Assembly: GCF_001949145.1 (NCBI RefSeq)
Contig: NW_019091558.1
Span: forward strand, 1 to 19,436
Direction of reading: 5' to 3'
DNA: 19,436 nucleotides
Source: Acanthaster planci
Lineage: Eukaryota; Echinodermata; Asteroidea; Valvatida; Acanthasteridae
The translations under genes and the position numbers were made by a program. The notes under the pieces were generated by a model. It was given only the letters and a program-made list of their open reading frames with translations, was not told the origin of the DNA and did no database searches. This document shows positions 9,411 to 18,405 of this stretch, piece after piece (the first letter of the stretch is position 1; the number at the start of each line of letters is the position of its first letter).

Positions 9411-10380
9411 CCCTGCTTTTGAACCACGGTTTGGCTCTCCCTTCCTCGGGCCTTCAACTGCTGTCTTCCGAGGATGACGGCATTGACTCTATTGCCAGTC
9501 TTACTCAACATGAAGGCTGCCTCCTATCCTCTTGAGCACGACGTAATCCATTTTCTCAAGCTCCCGTCTTCAGATCCTGTGCCTGTGGAGCAAGGACACA
9601 CTTTGTTTAAGCATCACTGCTACCGCCTTGAGTCGGCTGAGTCGGATTGCACCTGCGTGGAAATGATGAATGCTTTTGTGAAGTCTAAGCACTGGCACGC
9701 AATCCTTTCCCCAGGCTCTGTCTTACTACCCCTTTCCCCGGGAGGACGTCTCTATCTCCCTGTCAGTCCCGGACATCCCAATGCAACCAAAGACAAGATT
9801 TCATCTGATTCTGGCAAGCGTGCCCTCCTCTTATCGGATACACAACTTCTTGCTGCAGCCTCTGATGCTCGGCCTTCCTCCTTGTCCTCTCAGAATATAT
9901 TGCCTGGGCCTGCAAGGAAAACTCCCCCGTCTCACCTGACTTTTGCCCTTGCCTGTGCACTCTCGACGATGGACTTAACTCCGTCTTTGAGCAGTTTGTC
10001 TGCATCTCGCTTATGGCCACTTTAAGCCGTAGAGCCAACACAGTGGACGGCATGCACATTCCCTTCGAGTCAATCAAGTGCAAACTATTGGATGTATTGC
10101 TCCTCAGGGACAACTTGTCCACTGGGAAAGTTTCTGATGTCCTCGAGTTGGAGGTGAAGTGTATGGAGATCACCAAGAAAATGTTGTTTTGTGAACCCGC
10201 AGGCAGGTCCGTCCTCATCTTCAGGCTGTTCCTTCAGTCATCCACTGCGGTCAGCAACTCTGTCCTCAGGCTCCTGTCGAGCTCCATCCCTGGCCGCTTC
10301 GAGAAGGTTCCAGCCACAATCCGCTGGCCGCAGGTCCACACCAAACGCCCCCAGTCCCCTGGCTCTGCCTCCTCAGCTTA
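9411..10380 (+). pseudogene. DIRS gag-like gene, 3' part
   Basis: Coding-like sequence resumes after the insertion. One frame is open from 9474 to 10025 (183 codons). From about 9962 to 10190 the more protein-like reading is the frame with LNSVFEQFVCISLMATLSRR followed by an amphipathic region (GMHIPFESIKCKLLDVLLL). That resembles a helical capsid domain in composition, though no diagnostic motif is present. A Gln/Pro/Ser-rich linker follows (10191-10450), open in frame with the RNase H region. Frame changes show it is decayed. Its position before RNase H in a DIRS element supports a gag C-terminus; I cannot confirm this by motif. Confidence 0.45.
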
Positions 10381-10499
10381 ATGGCCAACCTAGTCCACCT
10401 CGTCCCCTGGTGTCGACTGCGGATACTGCCACTTCAACTGCATCTCCTATTTCACTACCATCCCAAGAGCGATCTGTTGTTATCCCGGTCCCTATTCCA

Positions 10500-11240
10500 G
10501 CTTACATTTGCAGTTACCTTCGGTGCTGGATCATCACCCAGCTTGTGTCAGCTGGCCTTCCTTTCATCCCTCTAAGTCTGGATGTGACTGTGACAACAGA
10601 CGCATCTCTATTCGGATGGGGAGCCTCTCTTTCTCCACTCCGCGCCTCCAGGGTCTGGAACACTGCCTCTCAAGGCAAAACATATCAACGTGTTAGAACT
10701 CTACGCAGTGTTCAGTGCTCTTTATCATTTCTGACAGCACTTAGTAGGTCATTCCGATCGAGTCCAGAGTGACAACTGAATGCCAGTGGCATACATCAAT
10801 TGCCACGGTGGCACCCACTCTCCCCGGCTCTGTGCCCTTGCGTGGCAGCTTCTCATGTGGACGAGCGATCAGGGGATCAGCCTTCAAGCTGTCCACAGAC
10901 CGGGAACCTGCAACAGCAATAGCAGATGCACTCTCTGAGGCCGCTGTCTGCTGACAGAGTGTATTCTTCATCCGAAAGTTGTCAGCCAGATTTTCGCAGA
11001 GATAGAGGATCCTCATATCAACCTCTTCACATCCGGCGACAATGCGCACCTTCCGACGTTCTGCTCCAGGTTCCCTCACCCGTGAGCATGGGCAACAGAC
11101 GACCTGCAGATCTACTGGGCAGGCCTTCTGGTATATGCCTTCCTTCCAATCTCCCTCATCCCATGGGTCCTCTCCAAAATAGAATGAAGGCCATGTCGGA
11201 TCCTCCTCGTTGCCCAATTCTGGCCTCCCCAACCATGGTT
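10500..11240 (+). pseudogene. DIRS RNase H domain, RT palm deleted
   Basis: RNase H degrades the RNA strand during reverse transcription. The frame open from 10191 joins a Pro/Ser-rich linker directly to LRCWIITQLVSAGLPFIPLS and TVTTDASLFGWGA, the RT-RNase H connection and first catalytic Asp (codon at 10599). A frame change then gives HINVLELYAVF with the catalytic Glu (10696), a TGA at 10732, VQSDN with the next Asp (10771), and YINCHGGTHSPRLCALAW. ADALSE, the last acidic motif, is in yet another frame near 10925. LTEWVLHPKVVSQIF to FCSRFPHP (about 10951-11082), a TGA, then AWATDD and LLVYAFLPISLIPW (to about 11180) form the C-terminal segment typical of DIRS elements. No fingers/palm motif (YxDD-like) exists between gag and RNase H, so about 0.6-0.8 kb appears to be missing, with the junction at roughly 10450-10530. 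Confidence 0.8.
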
Positions 11241-11329
11241 TCCAAGACCGAACACTCCCGGTACAATGGCCGCTGGTCCTTCCGGTCTGAGAGGACATCC
11301 TCTGTCAGCCCATGTGAGGGATCCTCCAC

Positions 11330-11935
11330 CCAGCACTGGAGAGTCTTCACTGGACGTGCTGGATGTTTTCCAATGTTCCTTCAGGGCGTCGGGCCTTTCT
11401 GTAGAAGCTGCGTCTATGGCAGCCCATAAAAGATTTACAACAGCCGACTATAACATTTAACAAGGTGGTGGCGACAGCCATAGTGTTTCTCCAACCGGAG
11501 CTCCTGTGAGTTCCATTTTGGACTTCTTTATGTATCTGTTCCACTCGAGCCTCAAGGTTGCCACCATCTGCAGCTACCAGTCAGCCTTGGTGGCTGTCCA
11601 CTCAGGCTTCAGTGATGGCTCGACTGTCTCCAACAATGCTGCTATCCATCATCTCCTTCGAGGAATGTTTGTCGAGTGTCCTCATGTCGAACACTTCGTG
11701 TTATCCTGGGACCCACGGAAGTGTTCTTCGCATTCTTGCCAGTCCCCCTTTGAACCACTGGCTGATGCATCTGAACTGTATCTCGGCATCAAGTTGGCAT
11801 TCCTCTTCGCGGTCGTTACATCATGATGAGGTAGCAAGCCATATGCCCTGTCGATTGTCGAGGGTCACATCTGCTGGGAGCCACACAGGGTTTGTCTCAT
11901 TCCAACCATCGATTCTTAATTAAAAACCAGATGCC
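11330..11935 (+). pseudogene. DIRS tyrosine recombinase, N-terminal domain and start of catalytic domain
   Basis: Tyrosine recombinase joins the circular cDNA into the genome. ASGLSVEAASMAA (~11388-11427) leads into the core-binding domain, SSILDFFMYLFHSSLKVATI then CSYQSALVAVH (~11510-11605), LRGMF and LGIKLAFLFAVVTS (to 11822). This order is that of DIRS recombinases. Two consecutive TGA codons (11824-11829) fall where the first catalytic Arg region is expected. After them ALSIVEGHICWEPHRVCLIP is recognisable, matching ALSIADGHIRWE in the - strand copy at 16.1 kb. The His-x-x-Arg and Tyr motifs are absent: the gene is cut off at about 11935. One frameshift lies near 11710-11750. Confidence 0.75.
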
Positions 11936-13104
11936 TACCTTCCAGCTTACTGTGGCATTTTATTCCCACAAGCCAGCCTAGGTCTCGCCAATCTGAGCGA
12001 ACTTTTTCCAACTGTGTGGAAAGTCACCTGACCTAATCCTAAACTATCTACCTTGGCCCTTGAGTTTGACGAGCTATCTAAGGTCCAGGGGTTAAGGGTC
12101 ATTTTGGCGGAAATATACCACTGATTGGTAATTGATTAGGTGACCCGGTTGACTGACACTACAATGAGCATGTGCATGAATAAGGTATTACCATCAAGAT
12201 CAACTGGACTTATTTAATATACTTTTCTTTAGCTTATTTAATCACTAAATTACATTGGAATTTACTTATTTTATACAAGAGTTACAAAAGAATAACACAA
12301 AATACAATTAGAAAAGAACACTTAAATAATCCGCACTCAGCATTCCACATTCCACAACCTTTTACCTGTATCTGCAATCCGCACTCCTCACTTGGGTGAC
12401 TGCACCCAAGATGTCAGCGGATCGCCGGTGCTAATTAACTAACCCAAACTAATGGGTAACTGGGCATCTACCAACACTCTGGCTGTCCATACTTAAAGAT
12501 TATTTTCAGTGGTTAAAAGGTATAAGACCTGGCAGATGTGCTGGTTTAGTGAGAATGATTATAAATGGTAAGAGAATGAAGAGAGCCAAACTTTTCTCAT
12601 CATTTTCCGTCAATTTTTTGCTCTTTTTATGGCTTATAGTTACTTCTTAGGTGCTTTAAAAAACATCAGTTCAAAAGTAAACTAAATTCTCCTTGTTGTT
12701 GAGAGAGGTTTTGAAATAAAGTCCTCTGGTGCAAATACTTTGACGTAAAACTTTAAATAAATTGAAGTCCATTTGATTTGCACTTGTAGCCAATCAAATG
12801 CCCAACAGATGTACCAGTGTGCCAAATTATCCTCAGATAATCATTTTTATAAATCTGAAGGTGCTAATTTGTATTTTACATGATCAAAGTCACTCTTTTG
12901 GAAGTTTTGAAAAATGACACAGTAAAAACCCCCCGCACTTACTGGTATTTAAAAAATCAGGAGACATTGGACTACTCCCTTTGAAATGTTGTCTTTTTTT
13001 AATGTACCCATGCACAACATGTTATTTAGTAATCCTAAATTATGTACAGCTTTATAATGATGTAGGATTGCTTTCATATACAATTTTGTAAATTAACTTG
13101 CCAG
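11936..13104. other. Rest of the intron, no gene
   Basis: AT-rich intron sequence leading up to the exon acceptor at 13104. Small structures seen are an 8-bp hairpin (CTTGGGTG 12391-12398 and CACCCAAG 12403-12410, loop ACTG) and an 11-bp direct repeat AATCCGCACTC at 12328-12338 and 12376-12386. No open frame of note. Confidence 0.5.
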
Positions 13105-13268
13105 ATGTGCCGGTTATTGTGCCTGATTGTGGAAAACAACAAGTCCTCAGCCAAGGGTCGTGTTCTTACCCAAGCAGACTTAAGAGGAACACTGAGACGC
13201 TGTCAACAAGTTATCAAGGAAGGATTTTTGGAGAAGAAGAATCACAATCTGTACACCACATACACAAG
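13105..13268 (+). CDS. Exon of a tandem-PH protein: linker and start of second PH domain
   Basis: An internal exon of 164 bases, phase 0 in and phase 2 out, with acceptor AACTTGCCAG|ATG and donor CACAAG|GTTTGG. The first codons (MCRLLCLIVENN) complete the helix of the first PH domain. A linker follows (SSAKGRVLTQADLRGTLRRC), then VIKEGFLEKKNHNLYTTYTR, the classic first strand and loop of a PH domain (usually GxLxKK). The ATG at the exon start is more likely an internal Met than a start codon, because the upstream exon joins it in phase and completes the domain. The weak point is the donor, which is not a full consensus (GTTTGG). I cannot name the gene. Confidence 0.75.
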
Positions 13269-14726
13269 GTTTGGTTTTTATTATAGGGGTGTGAAATCTC
13301 TGCCTTTTTGTTGAAAATGCCAAATTTAATTTGCGGCTTTTTAGCTATCAATGGGCCAAATTTTTCTTCCTTTCACAAGTTCCAGTTTTTCCATTTTTTT
13401 TCTTTTTCTATTGACGCGATAGCCAGGCCAAATCAACAGAACAGTACTGGAGTTCCCGAATAATGCACGCGAGTGAATCTGCTGTACTGTACAACATACA
13501 TACATGCAGGTTCATTGTACATGTATGTGTATTCCCCCGTATGTACGTGCGTACAGTGTATACAGACCTGTGTACGGGCATATATTCGGCACGGAGCAAG
13601 CTTGTAAACAGCTTCCCCGGACCATTTTGTCGTGTTTGGCTGCCAATAAAATATCAATATTCATATGTGTGTCAGTGGGACTTGTTACAGCTGTTTGTGC
13701 ATGAGCAGAAGAAGTGACTAATAAGCTTCACTGTTACTCGTGGCAGCATACATTTCATTGTAACTTTGCGGCTTGAAGTAAGGTTAGTAAATTTTCACTT
13801 TCGCTGACAGAGGCTTTGTGACAACTGGTGCGAGGCGCGCAAAGTTCTTGTGTCACGCAGTCTTGTGCAGTTTTGCATCGTTTTGTATTGGCTTTCAAAC
13901 AATTTTTGGACATAGACTAATCTCAATATCAGTGCAACATGTACAATTGTTCAAAGAGGTTCCGACTTGGATACAGTCTTTGATAAGACCGATCCTCAAG
14001 TTATAATTCCATGCAGAAATGAACTGTAGATGAGACAAGGAGGCAACACAGCATGATACGGTCCATGCCCGGAGAATCCAAATGCCTGGACATGCGATGT
14101 ATGGTGTACGCACGCGGTGTGCATTATTTCAAGAACTGAAATTTTAAAAACATGCTCAGATCATGTGAGAAAAGTGCCCACTCACTCAACAAACCTTGAC
14201 AGACTTTACAATTTTGGTATACCTATTACTAGTTCATTTGGAAAGAGTTCCATGTACGGACACTTCATGCCTCTGTGCTCAAACCTAGAATTGAAAATAT
14301 GGCTTAAATTGCAAGAAAAAAATCAATGGTTACAACAGGAGGCTGTAAACTGCACCACAGAGCATCTACATTTCAAAATTTTCCAAGAGCTTTTATGTGG
14401 ACACCGGACCTCACACTTTATATGCTTCGCACTTGGCACTCGGGATTTCAGCTGTTTCCAGCTATTTTTTGTGTTCCATTCATACCCTTGCATAGAGAAC
14501 CGAAGTGAATACGTCATGCACACAATTATGTGTGTGAAAGGTATTAATGTGAGAACCAGAGCAAGATGACGCGTGTATTCCATTCATTTGCACTGCTTTT
14601 TCTGGTTCAAAGTGATGTCAGACTTCAGTACTCTAAAGTATTTTATTCAACAACTAAAACAATTTTATTATACTATCCCTGAGTTGATTCCAAATTATTT
14701 ACGTTTAGTTATTGGATTGTTTTTAG
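13269..14726. other. Intron between PH exons, no gene
   Basis: The sequence has stretches rich in alternating GTACATGT-like steps (13480-13580) and several short open frames. The longest is 150 codons at 14117-14569 (+) with no family resemblance. Ends fit a 1.46-kb intron, with GT at 13269 and TTTTTAG at 14726. Nothing else is supported. Confidence 0.6.
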
Positions 14727-14885
14727 GAGATGGATTCGAATACGAGAAGGTGAATTGTCCTACTATAAGCCAGATGATGACAATCAGCAAGCTTTGAATA
14801 TACTGCAACTGTCAGATGATGTAACCATTGTAAAGAAACTCAACTTTAATGGTTTTAGCATTGCAACACGGAAGAAGGTCTACTT
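14727..14885 (+). CDS. Exon of a tandem-PH protein: core of second PH domain
   Basis: An internal exon of 159 bases. It supplies one base to finish the codon split from the previous exon (AG+G, Arg) and ends phase 2 at CTACTT|GTAAGT, an almost perfect donor. It encodes RWIRIREGELSYYKPDDD, then QALNILQLSDDVTIVKKLN and FNGFSIATRKKVYL. This matches the PH pattern: strand RW-I-R, G-L-YYK, acidic loop, ILQL, hydrophobic V-I-KK, and the FSIAT...VYL strand. Joined to the exon at 13105, about 75-80 residues of the second PH domain are present. The C-terminal Trp helix must lie in a later exon not found here. Such PH pairs occur in several adaptor and GAP/GEF families, so the protein cannot be named from this piece. 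Confidence 0.85.
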
Positions 14886-16030
14886 GTAAGTACCCGTTTC
14901 ATTCACCATTGCTGTAGTTGAATCAGCACAAATTTGTTGACATTGATTTCGTTTAAAAGGCAGTTGTTTCATTTTATTGGGGTTTAAGTTGTTTGTTACC
15001 TTCTCACATTTCTGTGGGAAATCATCAAAGTATTTCACCCAGTCAGATAAAGTGTTGGCAACTAATGAATGTTATGAATGTTTAAATAATTTAGAGCTGT
15101 TGCCATCGAGAAAAAGTGTTACTACTTACCTGTAAAGGCTTCAGCAACTAGTGCCACTAGTTCAGTAGTCACCAATACCAAAAGGTATTGGTTGTCATGA
15201 CCATCAATTTCCAGATAGTTGACTAGTTGTGACCTGACAACTAGTCAAACTGTGTGATAACTAGTGGTCAGAACTTGTAGCCCACACCATGACTACATTG
15301 CACATGTTTCACAGCAACAACAATAATTCATCCATGCCCACAACTGCACAGTGAGTACCCAGTACCCAGTACCCTTGTGTTATGCAGCATAGCAGTTGCT
15401 GGTGATTGCATGCACACCAAGGTTTGGTAAACTGCACATGCACCCCACAGATCTGGACAGGAGTGCACAGAACACCAGGTGGGCGCATACTTACTACTTC
15501 TTACACACGATTCATCCACGCTTGAAGATTGTCTTTCATGAGCACGACTGTGTACAGATGCTTCATTCAGCTAAGGGATTGTGTTTTTATGCATATCTGT
15601 AAAATAAAATGTATTTGTGTTGAATGTACAGTTTAATACATTATTAACTCTGTATTAGTAATAAGTGTTATGTTACACACCACGGTAACATTTTTCTGAT
15701 GTCTGTACCTGTGTTACTCCTTCTCCTTTGCAGGGCTATTTTGCTAAATAGTGTAGGCCATGTTCCAAGTGTGACCTGTCATGACAAAATGAGCATAAAG
15801 TCGCATCCCACTCTTTCCTATTTTGAAAGTTTAGAGTCATTGAAGTGGAGGTCAATTTTGGGGTTTTGTAATATTTGGAATGAGTAAACAGTCTCCAATT
15901 TCATTCCAAATATTTAAGGGGATCATAAATGTAAAAATTTCATGTTCTCAGCAGTTTTGATGATAACATTATTTGAGCCTGGTCAGAAATGTTGAAACAG
16001 TGTCTTGAATAAAGACGCAAAGCTGCCAAA
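14886..16030. other. Downstream intron or intergenic sequence
   Basis: The next PH exon is not evident. At 15145-15266 there is a cluster of palindromes, and at 15354-15374 AGTACCC is repeated three times in tandem. At 15734 an acceptor-like TCTCCTTTGCAG opens a frame in the right phase, running 51 codons to a stop at 15885, with AATAAA near 16010. That could be an alternative last exon, but it does not continue the PH fold. Confidence 0.35.
15145..15266. repeat. Cluster of palindromes around ACTAGT
   Basis: ACTAGT occurs five times in 120 bp. Perfect hairpins are AACTAGTG-C-CACTAGTT (15146-15162), ACCAATACC with loop AAAA and GGTATTGGT (15171-15192), and TTGACTAGTTG with an 8-base loop and CAACTAGTCAA (15219-15248). 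AACTAGTG recurs at 15259-15266. The nested palindromes suggest a small folded DNA element. Confidence 0.65.
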
Positions 16031-16836
16031 ATCATGTGTGAGGAACCCTAATGCTGCAATGAGGCGAATGCCAAACAGTTCCCATCTGATGTGACCATCC
16101 GCTATGGAGAGGGCACTAATCTTGCAGTCTCTTTGCTAAGTGATGACAGCTAAAAGGAATGCGAGTTTGATGCTTAAGTGGAGGAGGAAGGAACAGGCCA
16201 CCGGTTCAAATGGCAGTCTGGCTAAAATATGCAATACGTCCCCCAAGCTCCAGAATGGAATAAGGCTTCTGGGAAAGTGTCTTATTGTCAAATTATCTGT
16301 AGCTGACAACCCATCAGGGAAGCTGTAGTGAAGTGCTGCGGTGGCGGAGCGGTAGTTCCAAATAGTGGCCACTGGCAGACTGGAGTTAAAAAGGTGCACG
16401 AAGAAATTGGCTGTGACTGAAAGAGGTGCCTCTGCTGGATTCACAGCTTGCCCTCTCCTCAAGGAATTGAAATGTCATAGATCTTCCTTGTAGACAGTCG
16501 TTGACCCCTAGTGGCCATGGAAGCAGCTTCTTCAGAAAGGCCTGCTGCTTGAAATGATTGTTGGACAATGTCAAGCTGATTAGTTATAGGTGAGCTGGAT
16601 CCAGATGTAGGATGTAAGACTTGAGTTGGAAGATGATGTCCGGGCTGCATAGGACAAGAGGAAGATGGACTAGCAGTCTGATGATGCAAGGAAACCACGG
16701 TTGTTTTGGACAGAATGGGGCAATGAGGAGGATTCTACAGTTCTTTTGCTCCATCTTGGGAATCAGTGATAGAGGAGGGAACGCGTAGGCCAGCAGTCCT
16801 GTCAAGTCCATGCGCAAAGCATCGGTGGCCCATGCC
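16030..16836 (-). mobile_element. Second DIRS-like relic, RNase H end and recombinase start
   Basis: Reading leftward from 16836, the - strand encodes AWATDALRMDLTGLLAYAF then PPLSLIPKMEQ, and LIAPFCPKQPWF (to about 16700), the C-terminal RNase H segment of DIRS elements. AAGLSEEAASMATRGQRLST (~16555-16495) follows, then SVTANFFVHLFNSSLPVATI and WNYRSATAALH (~16400-16320), and SIKLAFLLAVIT ending in a TAG (16136-16138). After the stop come ISALSIADGHIRWE and GIRLI, matching the + copy. It therefore spans the same protein region as the + copy at 11.1-11.9 kb, but it is inverted and separately truncated at both ends. The frame near 16440-16560 is broken. Both copies share GLS-EEAASMA and the GHI-WE block, so they belong to one family. 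It is inactive. Confidence 0.75.
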
Positions 16837-16849
16837 TATATCTCTATAG

Positions 16850-17780
16850 CTTTTCCACACGTTTTCTAGCGTCAAAGATTTAGGCACTCATCCATCTAAC
16901 TGACTTTATATTAGGTGCATATTTAGTCCATCTCTCTGTGAGGGTGGCATCATCAGGGGTCACGTGACATTAGATTAAAGTTGCTGTCTTTCTCCATAGG
17001 TATTGTACACGTTTTTAACCAGCCAGATTTTGGCACTCGTCTCAGTCAAAGTGACTTCATTCTGGTGCACACTCATAGTCCACCTGGTAGACAAACGGGT
17101 GGACTATGAGAAACAAAAATGTCATAATGATTTCATAATGGGTCACGCGACATCACACTGAAGTTGCAGTTTTTCTCCTAACATTTTGCTCACGTTTTTC
17201 TACTACACCCTATTATCAATCTCAAGGAGCAAGTAGTCCTCAACTTCAGCTGCGGATTACTATGAAAACAAAACAAGAATCTGAGAAAATTTTCCTCTTT
17301 CTTTAATTGGAAATATACAAAGGAGTCAAAATATCAAATAATATTTCATGAAACTTGTTTATTTCAAATGCAAGTCATGTGATATGAATTTAAAGGAGCA
17401 GTTTTTCTGCATAGATGTTTTTAGCCTGTTGAGTTGTACATGTTTCAAGGCACCATTCGGGTACTTAAGCTATCTTTCATTTTCATTCAGTTACAGTCAA
17501 CAAAGACCCAGATGTAAAAATTACGCCAATTTTATGACGTCATGATGACATCTTCTTGTAATTTTTTTATTGATTTTTAATTATTTCATTTTCCTCCTAG
17601 CTTTTGTACGCGTATTTTTCACCAGCCAGTCTTCAACACTTTGTCGATCTGACTGACTTTATATTATGTGTGTCTCACCAGCTAGAGAGGGTCCAAGGAA
17701 AAATTGTCATAATGACTTCATGGGGTGTCATGTTTCATCACATTTATTGTGCAAACTTCAAAGCCTTATATCTCCTGTAG
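16850..17780. repeat. Diverged tandem repeats, 150-180 bp units
   Basis: The block TTTCTCC(A/T)(A/T)-x-ACACGTTTT starts units at about 16855, 17005 and 17187, and again at about 17593 (CCTCCTAGCTTTTGTACGCG). Within units, CCAGCCAGxxTTxxGCACT, GACTTxATAxTA and a TCACGTGACAT-like step (16958, 17142, about 17726) recur in the same order, followed by AAAxTTGCxGTxTTTCTCC. Unit lengths are about 150 and 182 bp, and the third region is interrupted by roughly 400 bp of unrelated sequence. This is an old satellite-like or transposon-internal repeat. Confidence 0.5.
17072..17110. repeat. 13-bp perfect inverted repeat
   Basis: CTCATAGTCCACC (17072-17084) and GGTGGACTATGAG (17098-17110) are exact reverse complements around a 13-base loop. 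The hairpin sits inside the second unit of the diverged tandem repeat, and neither the first nor the later unit has the right arm, so it arose after the units separated. Confidence 0.7.
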
Positions 17781-17921
17781 TACATGTCCTATATGGTTAA
17801 AACTTTGCAGATAACTAGAAAGGGAAGTGTTATAGACAAAACTTGACCGCATGTTATGATGATGTCATCATGTGACATTAACCACTTCCAGCCGCAGGCT
17901 CCGGTACGGGAGGCATAGGCC

Positions 17922-18168
17922 TTATAAAAAGTTGCTGGGCGTTTCTTAAGAAGTTTAGTGCTGTCAGTTAAAAAGTTTAGGCCATCATTGGAGGTAAATA
18001 AATTGGTCTTAGGCAATAATAGGTTGCTGGGGCCGGAGAATAGGGACTTTATTTTATAGCCGGGGTGACAGAACTTATAAAAGCCTGTAATAAAATTACG
18101 AGCTGCTGGGCACTGCCAATCAAACCCCGTATTCTTTCATTGCAGAGTGCTGACAGTAGTGGAGGTAA
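17922..18168 (+). repeat. Two diverged copies of a leader module
   Basis: In the leader of the second piggyBac element three short blocks recur in the same order: TTATAAAA (17922 and 18075), GTGCTGwCAG (17958 and 18147) and TGGAGGTAA (17989 and 18160). GCTGGGC follows the first block in both. Offsets are 153, 189 and 171 bp, so the copies differ by small insertions. An acceptor-like TTTCATTGCAG at 18136-18146 lies before the second GTGCTG block, so a spliced leader is possible. Confidence 0.4.
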
Positions 18169-18405
18169 TCCATGTATTGTATTGTTTGCGCTGCCTGGCG
18201 CTCGTAGCGGATTATCGCTGCACTGCACTGAAGACAAAGCGCGGGCTCATTATGCACCTGTGCCCCATGAATGACCCGGCACGGGCGCTGCCGGCCCTTA
18301 CCACGTTGACTGACAGGGCTTGGCCCTCGCTGCTTGAGAATTAAATCGCCGTGCAGTGGCTACATGTGTTCATAATGGGTATCGTGTTATCAGAGCACAG
18401 ACAAC

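Larger units (their letters stand above)
7061..11960 (+). mobile_element. DIRS-like tyrosine-recombinase retrotransposon relic
   Basis: The order on the + strand is leader repeats, gag-like gene, RNase H domain, then tyrosine recombinase, as in DIRS-type elements. These integrate with a tyrosine recombinase instead of a DDE integrase. The RNase H region carries family hallmarks (TTDASLFGWGA, INVLELYAVF, LFTSGDNAHLPTFCSRFPHP, YAFLPISLIP). The copy is dead: it has frameshifts and stops throughout, no RT palm, a gag interrupted by about 1.25 kb of other DNA, and a recombinase cut short. It is more GC-rich than the flanking intron, in which it lies in sense orientation. Exact ends are not defined; the right limit is where the recombinase similarity fades. 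Confidence 0.85.

Noticed and set aside
10741-11298. 185-codon - strand frame
   Set aside because: Antisense to the DIRS RNase H region, which is clearly coding on the + strand.
13480-13580. GTACATGT-like alternating run
   Set aside because: Low-complexity sequence without regular units; no array or RNA gene.
14117-14569. 150-codon + frame in the intron
   Set aside because: No recognisable domain; lies between two well-supported exons in an intron.
15354-15374. AGTACCC repeated three times
   Set aside because: A short microsatellite; noted in the region entry but not remarkable.
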